Part shown: positions 56,725-64,000 of the stretch, piece after piece
Numbering within the stretch: position 1 is the stretch's first letter
How the letters are laid out: each line of letters starts with the position of its first letter
DNA from: Venenivibrio stagnispumantis
GTDB taxonomy: Bacteria > Aquificota > Aquificia > Aquificales > Hydrogenothermaceae
Direction of reading: 5' to 3'
Assembly: GCF_900182795.1 (NCBI RefSeq)
Contig: NZ_FXTX01000005.1
Coordinates: 1-64,000 of the forward strand
Length of the DNA stretch: 64,000 nucleotides
Program-made: the position numbers and the translations under genes
Notes under the pieces: generated by a model
What the model saw: the letters and a program-made list of their open reading frames with translations, nothing else
Database searches by the model: none
Told to the model about the DNA's origin: nothing

Positions 56725-57018
56725 ATGCTATCACCGGAACTTATCCAAAAATTAAACAATCCACCAAGAAAAACTATTAACCTTGTTATTAAACTAAATC
56801 CGGAAAAAATGAATTTTGTATCTATGGTAATAAACGGCTACGATAGAATAGCTCTTCCAAGAACAAGAAATGGAAAAGAAGGAATTTTGGATTTAATTGC
56901 TTCACCGGATTTTATAGATGATTTATATCTTATATTGGAAGATTTGAAAAAAAATTATGACCCTACCCTTGAAATCATAGAAGAACTTGGAGATAACTGG
57001 ATAGTTGCAGTTAAATGA
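56725..57018 (+). CDS. DUF4911-like small protein
   Basis: 97 residues with INLVIKLNPEKMNFVSMVI, YDRIALPRTRNGKEGILDLI and a final IIEELGDNWIVAVK, resembling the DUF4911 domain in pattern. One base after dxs and 46 before nadA. No catalytic residues can be inferred; function unknown. Confidence 0.65.
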   Translation: MLSPELIQKLNNPPRKTINLVIKLNPEKMNFVSMVINGYDRIALPRTRNGKEGILDLIASPDFIDDLYLILEDLKKNYDPTLEIIEELGDNWIVAVK

Positions 57019-57064
57019 AAAAAGAATAAATTTTTATAACGCTGTTTTATTTTAAGGAGGTAAT

Positions 57065-57997
57065 ATGGTAATAACCGAAAAACAGGTAGCAGAAAAAATA
57101 AATAAATTAAAAAAAGAAAAAAATGCTGTAATCCTTGCCCATTATTATCAAAGACCTGAAATACAGGATATTGCAGATTATATAGGAGATTCCTTAGAAC
57201 TTTCAAGAAAAGCCCAGCAAACAGATGCTGATATTATAGTTTTTTGCGGTGTTAGATTTATGGCAGAAACTGCAAAAATATTAAATCCGGATAAAAAAGT
57301 TTTACATCCTAATCCGGAAAGCGGTTGTCCGATGGCAGATATGGCTACCGTAGAAGGAGTATTAAGATTAAAAAAAGAACATCCTGATGCAGTGGTAGTA
57401 TCTTATATAAATACAAATGCAGATGTTAAAGCAGTATCAGATATTATAGTAACTTCAAGAAATGCAGTTAAGGTAGTTAAATCCCTACATGCCAAAAAGA
57501 TAATATTTGTTCCAGACCAATTTCTGGGAAGTTTTGTAGCAAAACAAATTCCGGAAAAAGAGTTTATATTATGGAAAGGATTTTGCCCACCTCATTTTAA
57601 TCTATCTGCAAAAGAACTTCTTGCTTTAAAAGAAAAATATCCGGATGCAAAAATAGCAGTTCATCCGGAATGTAATACAGATACGGCAGAAATTGCAGAT
57701 TTTGTAGGTAGCACAACCCAGATAATAGAATATGCAACAACCTGCGAAGCAGATACGGTAATAATAGGAACAGAAGTAGGAATAGAATATGCTTTAAAGA
57801 AAAAAAATCCAAATAAAAAATATATATTTCCTCAAGCAGCAGAATATTGCGGTGTAGTCCATTGCTGTGATATGAAGAAAAACACCTTAGATAAAGTTCT
57901 ACAAGTTTTAGAAGAAGAAAATAATGAGATAATTCTTGACAAAGAACTCATGGAAAAAGCAAGAATACCTCTTGAAAAAATGCTTTCTATTTCTTAA
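57065..57997 (+). CDS. nadA: quinolinate synthase A
   Basis: 310 residues. AHYYQRPEIQDIADYIGDS, FCGVRFMAETAKIL, AVHPECNTDT and EYCGVVHCCDMKKNTL contain the cysteines that hold the 4Fe-4S cluster. Condenses iminoaspartate with dihydroxyacetone phosphate to quinolinate, which NadC (34145) uses next. Ends 4 bases inside the convergent glnE. Confidence 0.97.
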   Translation: MVITEKQVAEKINKLKKEKNAVILAHYYQRPEIQDIADYIGDSLELSRKAQQTDADIIVFCGVRFMAETAKILNPDKKVLHPNPESGCPMADMATVEGVLRLKKEHPDAVVVSYINTNADVKAVSDIIVTSRNAVKVVKSLHAKKIIFVPDQFLGSFVAKQIPEKEFILWKGFCPPHFNLSAKELLALKEKYPDAKIAVHPECNTDTAEIADFVGSTTQIIEYATTCEADTVIIGTEVGIEYALKKKNPNKKYIFPQAAEYCGVVHCCDMKKNTLDKVLQVLEEENNEIILDKELMEKARIPLEKMLSIS

Positions 57998-60681
57998 AGC
58001 TTATATACTGTTTTTATAAATTTTTCTCTTATACGGTTTTTGCTATTTTTTATTTGATTAAATAATTCTTCTTCTTTTATATTTAAAAAGTTTGCTATAC
58101 GGGATAGCTCTTTACTTTCTTTTTGTAGCTTAGAGCTTGAAGAGCCTTTTATCATTCTAAGTTTTGTTTCCATATCCCTTAAAAATATAAAATCTTCTAA
58201 AATATCCGGAGCTATATTTTTAACACCTTCCAAAATGCTTGTATTTCTTATTTTATTTCTCAGATAAAAAATCTGAACTAAAAACTCAATATCTGCAATT
58301 CCACCTTTACCCAGTTTTATATCTATGCTATTTTCTGTTTCTTTGACTAATCCTTCAAGTCTATATCTCATCTCAACTGCTTCATCTATGAATGATTTAT
58401 CTATATCTTTTGAAAATAAAAACTGCCTGATTAAATTTTCAATATCAAAATCTCCAACTATAAATCTTGATTTTGTCCATGCAAGTTTTTCCCAAGCCCT
58501 TGCCTCTTCTTTAAAATATCTTTCATAAAAAGATACAGAAGGAGATAATTCACCGGCTTTCCCGTAAGGTCTAAGCCTTAAATCTATCTGATACAGATTT
58601 TTTTCTGTTAAATCTCTTACTATTTGGGAAGGTATTTTAGAATATAAATATTTAGATTCTTCATCTTTAAATACAAATATTAAATCAAGGTCAGAGCCTA
58701 TATTCATCTCTCTACTTCCAAGCTTTCCAAGTCCGTAAATTGCTAAATCTTTTCCATTATTCAATCTGTATAATCTTTTAATGATAAAATCAGCAAGATT
58801 TGTGATTGCTTCATTTAATTTTGTTAATTTTTCCTCTTTTATATCTTTATCTGATAAATATCTTAATGTTGAAACTACTTCAACAATTTTCTTTAATTTT
58901 TTTAATTTTTCCTTTTCTTCCGGTATATTTATTATTTTAAGCTCTTCTAAAAACTGCTCCTCATTTTCTAAATCTTTATCTAAACTGAAAACATAATCTA
59001 AAACCTCTTTATCTTTTGCAATAATATTAGTTATATAATCTGAACTATTTGATATATCTATTAAAAATTGGGATAGCTTTTTATTTTGCTCTAAAGCAGA
59101 AACAAATATTCTAAGTAGTTTTCCATCAATTAATAATTTTACAAAATTTATAATAAAACTTTCTTTATCTGAAATTCGTTTTAAAACATCTTCAAATTCT
59201 GATAAATACTCAAATAAAATATTTTTTTGATTTTCTGTTAATAAAGAGTAATCTTCCGATATAAATATACTTTCTATTAAATTTAAAGCCCAGCCTGCAT
59301 CTTTAAATCCGATTTCTCTTAAATAATTTATAGCTTCTTCATAATTTTGTTTTGTATATATATAGTTTTGTAAAATTGAGAACTGCTTTTCTTCTTCCGG
59401 CAATATATTTTCAAATATAGATTTTACTTTATTTCTGTAATAATTTAGTTTATTCAAAAATTGATTTTCATCTAAACCGAGTTTTTCTGCAAATTCCGGT
59501 GCATCTTTTAGGTTAAGAATTTGGGTTTGAACGCAATTTTTAAGTTGTATTCTATGCTCTAAATTTCTATAAAATATATATGCTTCTTCTAAAAGCTGGC
59601 TATCTTCTTTCTTTACATAACCTTTTTCTGTAAGTATTCTAAGGGCTTTTATTGTTTCTCTTTCTCTTAAATCTTTATCGTATCCACCATAAAGTAGTTG
59701 AAAAACCTGAACGAAAAACTCTATCTCTCTTATTCCACCTTCCGATTTTTTTATATCTATCTGTGAAGATTTATCTATTTTGGCATATTCTTCTATCAAT
59801 TTTTTCATAGAGACAATTTCTTTAACTACTTCAACATCTGTATGCTTTCTATAAACAAAAGGTGTTATAATCTGCATAAATTCATTACTTACAGATATAT
59901 CACCGGCACTATGTCTTGCCTTTATAAGCATATATCTTTCCCAGATTCTACCAACAGACCAATAGTATGCTTCTATAACCGGTAAACTATATGCAATTAA
60001 TCCTTTTTTACCTTCCGGTCTTAAATCTAAATCTATATTCCACGCAATTCCTTCTGAATTTCTTTTTGTTAGCCAACCTGTCATATCCCTGAATAAAAAT
60101 GAGAAAAACTCCCTATTTGAGATACTATTTGCTCCATCTGTTTTCCCTTCATTTGAGTATATATACATAATATCAATATCCGAGTAATAATTTAAATCTG
60201 TTCCTCCATGTTTCCCAAGGGCTATTATGCTACCTTTTGCCAAATCTCCTGTTGCCTCATCTATCGGATATCCGTATCTATTTTTATATTTTTCAAAGGC
60301 TCTTTTATAAGCAACTTCCAAACAAGCATCTGCAAGATATGAATATTCTTCCATAAGATTTAATAAACTATCTTTTTTCATTAAATCTCTTGCTACAATT
60401 CTTGAAAAATGCTTCATTTTAAAAAATGTTATCTGTCTGATGAACTCTTCATCTTGTTTAATATCTACAAGATTTAGTGCTTCCTCAATTAACTGCTCCC
60501 TTTTAAAAGATGGTTTATCAAGATTATCATATATATAATCAAGCTCTTCTGTATGCCTGAATATAAAATCTGTGATACAAGAGCTATTTTTGGCAATAAT
60601 AGAAAGAAGATTATATTTATCTTCAGATAAACTGTCTAAAAAATCTTTTTTTAGTGTTTCAAATTTACCAAGATTTGACAT
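57994..60681 (-). CDS. glnE: glutamine synthetase adenylyltransferase/deadenylylase
   Basis: 895 residues, a full two-domain GlnE. N-terminal nucleotidyltransferase with ALGKHGGTDLNYYSDIDIMYIY, C-terminal one with YGLGKLGSREMNIGSDLDLIFVF, each followed by its helical regulatory region containing EGGIREIEFFVQVFQ and KGGIADIEFLVQIFY. It adds AMP to, or removes it from, GlnA Tyr403 under PII control. Single gene on this strand, convergent with nadA. Confidence 0.96.
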   Translation of the reverse strand: MSNLGKFETLKKDFLDSLSEDKYNLLSIIAKNSSCITDFIFRHTEELDYIYDNLDKPSFKREQLIEEALNLVDIKQDEEFIRQITFFKMKHFSRIVARDLMKKDSLLNLMEEYSYLADACLEVAYKRAFEKYKNRYGYPIDEATGDLAKGSIIALGKHGGTDLNYYSDIDIMYIYSNEGKTDGANSISNREFFSFLFRDMTGWLTKRNSEGIAWNIDLDLRPEGKKGLIAYSLPVIEAYYWSVGRIWERYMLIKARHSAGDISVSNEFMQIITPFVYRKHTDVEVVKEIVSMKKLIEEYAKIDKSSQIDIKKSEGGIREIEFFVQVFQLLYGGYDKDLRERETIKALRILTEKGYVKKEDSQLLEEAYIFYRNLEHRIQLKNCVQTQILNLKDAPEFAEKLGLDENQFLNKLNYYRNKVKSIFENILPEEEKQFSILQNYIYTKQNYEEAINYLREIGFKDAGWALNLIESIFISEDYSLLTENQKNILFEYLSEFEDVLKRISDKESFIINFVKLLIDGKLLRIFVSALEQNKKLSQFLIDISNSSDYITNIIAKDKEVLDYVFSLDKDLENEEQFLEELKIINIPEEKEKLKKLKKIVEVVSTLRYLSDKDIKEEKLTKLNEAITNLADFIIKRLYRLNNGKDLAIYGLGKLGSREMNIGSDLDLIFVFKDEESKYLYSKIPSQIVRDLTEKNLYQIDLRLRPYGKAGELSPSVSFYERYFKEEARAWEKLAWTKSRFIVGDFDIENLIRQFLFSKDIDKSFIDEAVEMRYRLEGLVKETENSIDIKLGKGGIADIEFLVQIFYLRNKIRNTSILEGVKNIAPDILEDFIFLRDMETKLRMIKGSSSSKLQKESKELSRIANFLNIKEEELFNQIKNSKNRIREKFIKTVYKL

Positions 60682-60738
60682 TTATAACTCCACACAAATT
60701 TTTATGATAAAATATTTTATAACAATGGTGAAGGATAG

Positions 60739-61785
60739 ATGAGAGAATACAAATCATATATATTTTTACTCCTGATAACAATATTTATTGTTAGCTCATG
60801 TGATAGAAGACCTTTAGAAAAAAAGGATTCTATTCATCAACTTCAGGAAAAAATATCTTCTGTTATTACACAGGTTACTCCATCTATTGTGACGGTTTTC
60901 AGCAAGCAAAATGATAATAAATCTGCTCCGAATATATTCAGATATGATTTATCAGAAAATGAATCGGTAGGCTCCGGATTTATTATAAAAAGAGATGCAA
61001 AATATTTTTATATAATTACAAATACTCATGTTATAGAAAAAGCAAAAAATATAGCAGTTAAATTTTATAATGATTTAGAGCTAAAAGCAGAGGTTGTAGG
61101 TTCAGATACAAAAACAGATATATCAATTATAAAAGTTCCGATAACACCTTCTATTTCTAATCTAAAACCTTTAAAATTTGCTCCGGAAGAAAAAATAAAA
61201 GTAGGTTATTTTGTTATTGCTGCCGGTTCTCCTTATAATCTTGGATATACATATACATTTGGTATAATCTCGGCTTTAAATAGAGACCTTGGTATATCAA
61301 GTTATGAAGATTATATCCAGACAGATGCTGCGATAAATCCGGGAGATTCAGGAGGCCCTCTTATAAATATAGATGGGGAAGTGGTTGGAATGAATGTTGC
61401 TATAATACAATCAGGAGAGGGGCTTGGATTTGCAATACCTGTTTCAACTATAAAAGATATATCCGAAGATATAATAAAATACGGAAAAGTAAGAAGAGGT
61501 TGGATAGGAATAATGGTAGAAGATATTCCTGAAAATCTAAAAGAAAGCAAAAATCTTTCCGGCGGAGCAATAATAATAAAAATACAAAAAAATAGCCCTG
61601 CAAAAGAATATGGCCTGAAAGAAGGTGATATAATATATGCAGTAGATGATATTCCTGTAAAAAATGCAAAACAACTAAAAAAGATGATGTTAAAATTTAA
61701 ACCTAATCAAGATATTAAATTTGATATAATAAGGGATAATATAAGAATGAGTATAATAGTAAAAGCGGGGGAAAAAGATTTATGA
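60739..61785 (+). CDS. DegP/HtrA-type serine protease, lipoprotein
   Basis: 348 residues. Lipobox IVSSC (Cys21) with Asp at the next position, which by the enteric rule would keep it in the inner membrane. Trypsin-like triad: His97 (NTHVIE), Asp127 (GSDTKTD), Ser204 (NPGDSGGPL). One PDZ domain at about 250-340. Degrades misfolded periplasmic proteins. Overlaps the sigma factor gene by 4 bases. Confidence 0.9.
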   Translation: MREYKSYIFLLLITIFIVSSCDRRPLEKKDSIHQLQEKISSVITQVTPSIVTVFSKQNDNKSAPNIFRYDLSENESVGSGFIIKRDAKYFYIITNTHVIEKAKNIAVKFYNDLELKAEVVGSDTKTDISIIKVPITPSISNLKPLKFAPEEKIKVGYFVIAAGSPYNLGYTYTFGIISALNRDLGISSYEDYIQTDAAINPGDSGGPLINIDGEVVGMNVAIIQSGEGLGFAIPVSTIKDISEDIIKYGKVRRGWIGIMVEDIPENLKESKNLSGGAIIIKIQKNSPAKEYGLKEGDIIYAVDDIPVKNAKQLKKMMLKFKPNQDIKFDIIRDNIRMSIIVKAGEKDL

Positions 61786-62633
61786 GAAAATTTAATTATG
61801 AAGAAGATGTTGAATACTATCTTAAATCTATATATAAAATCCCACTCTTATCAAAAGATGAAGAAGAAGAAATTTTATCTCAGATAAAAGAAGGAAAAAA
61901 AGAAGCACTCCATAGATTAATCCAAGGAAATTTAAGATTTGTTGTAAATATTGCAAAAAGATATGCCGGATATAATATTCCTTTTCAAGAGCTTATATCT
62001 GCCGGAAATCTTGGGCTTGTAGAAGCAGCCCAAAGATATGACCCTTCTAAAGGAGTAAAATTTATATCTTATGCAGTATGGTGGATAAAACAATCAATAA
62101 TGGAGCTAATAAATAAACAAACAGATATTATAAAAAAACCACAAAAGAGTTATTCAATCTTTTCTAAAATAGATAATGCGTATATTAGATTAAAAGAGGA
62201 ACTACAAAGAGAACCTACCTTTGAAGAGATAGAAAATTTTATAAAAGAAGAAGGCATAGATAAAGATATAATAAAAAGCTATTTTTTAAATAAAAAATAT
62301 TTTGTATCCTTAGATGAACCAATTGATACAGATGATGAAGATATGATACTTTCTGATTTAATATCAAATTACGGCACAGAAGATATAGAAAAAGATATTT
62401 TGGAAGATGATATAAAATATCAGCTAAATAAATTATTGGATTATCTATCTCCAAGAGAAAAGAAAATAATAATACATAGATATGGACTTGATGGAGAAGA
62501 GCCAAAAACATTAAAGGAAGTAGGAGATATTCTTGGAATATCAAGGGAAAGGGTTAGGCAGATAGAAGTAAGAGCTTTAAAAAAATTAAAAAAACTTGCT
62601 AAAAAACATTCTATTGAAGATTTGATAAAGTGA
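61782..62633 (+). CDS. sigma-70 family factor (group 2-like)
   Basis: 283 residues: region 1.2 (DVEYYLKSIYKIPLLSKDEE), region 2 with NLRFVVNIAKRYAGYNIPFQEL, ISAGNLGLVEAAQRYDPSKG and FISYAVWWIKQSIME, region 3, and region 4 with LGISRERVRQIEVRALKKLKK. It lacks the long region 1.1 of a primary factor, so it is likely an alternative factor of the RpoS/SigB type. Overlaps degP; a stress role is plausible but inferred. Confidence 0.9.
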   Translation: MRKFNYEEDVEYYLKSIYKIPLLSKDEEEEILSQIKEGKKEALHRLIQGNLRFVVNIAKRYAGYNIPFQELISAGNLGLVEAAQRYDPSKGVKFISYAVWWIKQSIMELINKQTDIIKKPQKSYSIFSKIDNAYIRLKEELQREPTFEEIENFIKEEGIDKDIIKSYFLNKKYFVSLDEPIDTDDEDMILSDLISNYGTEDIEKDILEDDIKYQLNKLLDYLSPREKKIIIHRYGLDGEEPKTLKEVGDILGISRERVRQIEVRALKKLKKLAKKHSIEDLIK

Positions 62634-62666
62634 TATTAGAGATATCCAAATTAAGAGGCTGTTTTT

Positions 62667-63203
62667 ATGGAAAAAACGCTATTTATCATAGCCGGAGCAA
62701 ATGGAAGTGGTAAAACCACTTTTGCCAAAGAGTTCTGCAAAGAAAATAACCTTGAATTTTTAAACACCGATGAAATAGCAAAACATTGCAAAAGCGATAT
62801 AGAAGCCGGTAGAAAGTTTTTAAAATTAGTTAGGGAAAAATTTAATCAAGGCTCCTCATTTGTGATAGAAACTACTCTTTCGGGAAAATATATAAAGCAA
62901 TTAATCAAAGAGGCAAAACAAAAAAGATTTAAGGTTAAGCTCATTTATATCTTTTTATCTAAACCAGAGGAGAATATTTTAAGGGTAAAACAAAGAATTG
63001 TTACAGGTGGTCATTTTGTTCCGGAAGAAGATATTAAAAGAAGATATTATAGAAGTAAGAAGTTATTTTTAGAATTGAGAAACTTTGTTGATAGTTGGAG
63101 TTTAATTTTTAATGGTGAAGATGATTTCGTTTTAGTAGCCAAAGATAATCAAATTTACATTGATGAATTATACAAAAAGTTCTTGGAGGATTTAAATGGA
63201 TAA
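62667..63203 (+). CDS. zeta-toxin-like ATPase
   Basis: 178 residues with Walker A GANGSGKTT (residues 10-18), ETTLSGKYIKQLIKEA and a YRSKKLFLELRNFVDSW segment. This matches the zeta toxin/AAA_33 group, kinases that phosphorylate cell-wall precursors in known cases. Target here unknown. Overlaps a 71-residue downstream gene by 8 bases, likely its partner. Confidence 0.82.
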   Translation: MEKTLFIIAGANGSGKTTFAKEFCKENNLEFLNTDEIAKHCKSDIEAGRKFLKLVREKFNQGSSFVIETTLSGKYIKQLIKEAKQKRFKVKLIYIFLSKPEENILRVKQRIVTGGHFVPEEDIKRRYYRSKKLFLELRNFVDSWSLIFNGEDDFVLVAKDNQIYIDELYKKFLEDLNG

Positions 63204-63411
63204 TAAATTTAGTGATGAATTAGAGTTTAAGATTTTAGTTATAGGAAATAGGGCTGTAAGAAAGGCACAGCAAGAAAATTTAAAAAAAGGAGTTCCAAAT
63301 GTTTACTGTAAAAATGGTAATTTTTACTTTGAACTTCCGGATGGAACCATAACAACTGAAGTTCCTGACATTTATAAAGATGTTTTTGAAAAATTTAAAA
63401 AAACAGATTAA
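63196..63411 (+). CDS. 71-residue partner of the zeta-like ATPase, putative antitoxin
   Basis: Small charged protein beginning DNKFSDELEFKILVIGNRAV and ending DIYKDVFEKFKKTD. GGAGG 6 bases before ATG. The 8-base overlap with the zeta-like gene suggests a pair, but here the antitoxin follows the toxin, opposite to the classic epsilon-zeta order. No sequence family recognised. Confidence 0.6.
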   Translation: MDNKFSDELEFKILVIGNRAVRKAQQENLKKGVPNVYCKNGNFYFELPDGTITTEVPDIYKDVFEKFKKTD

Positions 63412-63528
63412 AGTTTTAAGCCAGCATAGATAATAATTACTTAAATATCAAGATTTTTGTATCCGAGGCTATAAATTAAAACTACACGATGGTATAATTT
63501 ATTTATAAATTTTTTGAGGTAAGAAAAG

Positions 63529-64000
63529 ATGAAGATAGCTATACTTGATGCTAAAACTCTTGGAAAGGATATAGATTTAAGCATATTTTCCGATTTTGGA
63601 TATGTTGAAATTTATGATACAACTTCAAAAGAAGAAAGGATAGAAAGGGTAAAAGATAAAAATATAGTAATCACAAATAAAGTTATAATTGATAAAGAAG
63701 TTATTGATAATGCACCGAATCTAAAACTTGTGGCTGTGGCTGCTACCGGTACAAATAATGTAGATATAGAATATTGCAAACAAAAAGGAATAGCCGTTTG
63801 TAATGTTGCCGGATATTCTACAGAAAGTGTAGTCCAGCATACATTTGCTATGCTTTTTTATCTTCTTAATAATCTCAGATATTATGATGATTATGTTAAA
63901 TCCGGTAAATATGCAAAAAGTGATATATTTACACATCTTGATAGACCATTTTATGAATTAAACGGAAAAATATTTGGGATAATAGGACTTGGAACCATAG
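63529..64000 (+). CDS. D-2-hydroxyacid dehydrogenase, N-terminal part (runs off the window)
   Basis: At least 157 residues of a NAD-dependent D-isomer dehydrogenase. Contains ATGTNNVDIEYCKQKGIAVCNVAGYSTESVVQHTFA and LNGKIFGIIGLGTI, the first residues of the Rossmann loop, before the edge. Glycerate, lactate or glyoxylate are possible substrates; not decidable from this part. GAGG 10 bases before the ATG; a TATAAT lies at 63493-63498. Confidence 0.9.
   Translation, partial: MKIAILDAKTLGKDIDLSIFSDFGYVEIYDTTSKEERIERVKDKNIVITNKVIIDKEVIDNAPNLKLVAVAATGTNNVDIEYCKQKGIAVCNVAGYSTESVVQHTFAMLFYLLNNLRYYDDYVKSGKYAKSDIFTHLDRPFYELNGKIFGIIGLGTI

Overview
The window reads as a chromosomal stretch of a low-GC, chemolithoautotrophic member of the Aquificales, most likely Hydrogenothermaceae (Sulfurihydrogenibium or a close relative). 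This is inferred from gene content and style: ATP-citrate lyase genes aclB-aclA next to a monomeric-type isocitrate dehydrogenase (reductive TCA cycle), a sulfide:quinone-reductase-like flavoprotein, flagellar genes, strong AT bias with frequent TTG and GTG starts, and a thermophile-style CRISPR repeat ending in GTTGAAAC. No species can be proven without a database search.

Layout. 1-6.9 kb, minus strand: one long operon rfbA - antitoxin/PIN toxin pair - rfbC - rfbB - rfbD - pyrG - acs (cut by the window edge), making dTDP-rhamnose, CTP and acetyl-CoA. 6.9-9.3 kb, plus: aldo/keto reductase and the tRNA methylthiotransferase MtaB. 9.3-10.8 kb: an MntA/HepT toxin-antitoxin pair, a 420-base gene-free leader with a good promoter, and a 7-repeat CRISPR array with no cas genes in view. 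10.9-15.4 kb, plus: TPR membrane protein - purC - galU - rsmA - DUF503 - rbfA - sppA, then an IscA-type protein with its own terminator. 16-21.8 kb, plus: mreB - mreC - fliR - flhB - unknown - SNF2 ATPase. 21.9-24.5 kb: a biotin carboxylase-family subunit, then a scar with a truncated EAL domain and a transposase fragment. 24.5-32 kb, plus: TolC - adaptor - RND pump - SQR-like flavoprotein - CMD-fold protein - 61-residue protein, apparently one operon behind a near-consensus promoter, ending in decayed coding remnants. 32.2-36.8 kb: marC (minus), then a cysteine protein - hemJ - nadC - leuB - Yip1-like membrane protein.

36.9-46 kb, plus: icd - aclB - aclA, an aldehyde dehydrogenase, and glnB-glnA behind a probable sigma-54 promoter with an NtrC-like palindrome. 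46-54.7 kb, mainly minus: RHH/PIN toxin-antitoxin pair, tRNA-Leu, lipoprotein, tRNA-His, trmI, an unknown, aroC, then (after a plus-strand glycosyltransferase) the fatty-acid block fabG-acpP-fabF-rnc. 54.8-58 kb, plus: dxs - DUF4911-like - nadA. 58-60.7 kb, minus: glnE, which is the enzyme expected to adenylylate the GlnA of this window. 60.7-64 kb, plus: a DegP-like lipoprotein protease overlapping a sigma-70 family factor, a zeta-toxin-like ATPase with a small partner, and the start of a D-2-hydroxyacid dehydrogenase.

Taken together the window covers carbon fixation (acl, icd, acs, biotin carboxylase), nitrogen control (glnB, glnA, glnE), cell envelope and shape (rfb, galU, mreBC, fab, dxs) and an unusual density of small toxin-antitoxin modules (four candidate pairs). 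The most noteworthy items are the RND pump joined to an SQR-like operon, the MntA/HepT pair beside a cas-less CRISPR array with a readable leader promoter, the PIN toxin pair translationally woven into the rhamnose operon, the sigma-54/NtrC-like control region of glnBA, and a 96-base imperfect inverted repeat upstream of the hemJ-nadC-leuB operon.
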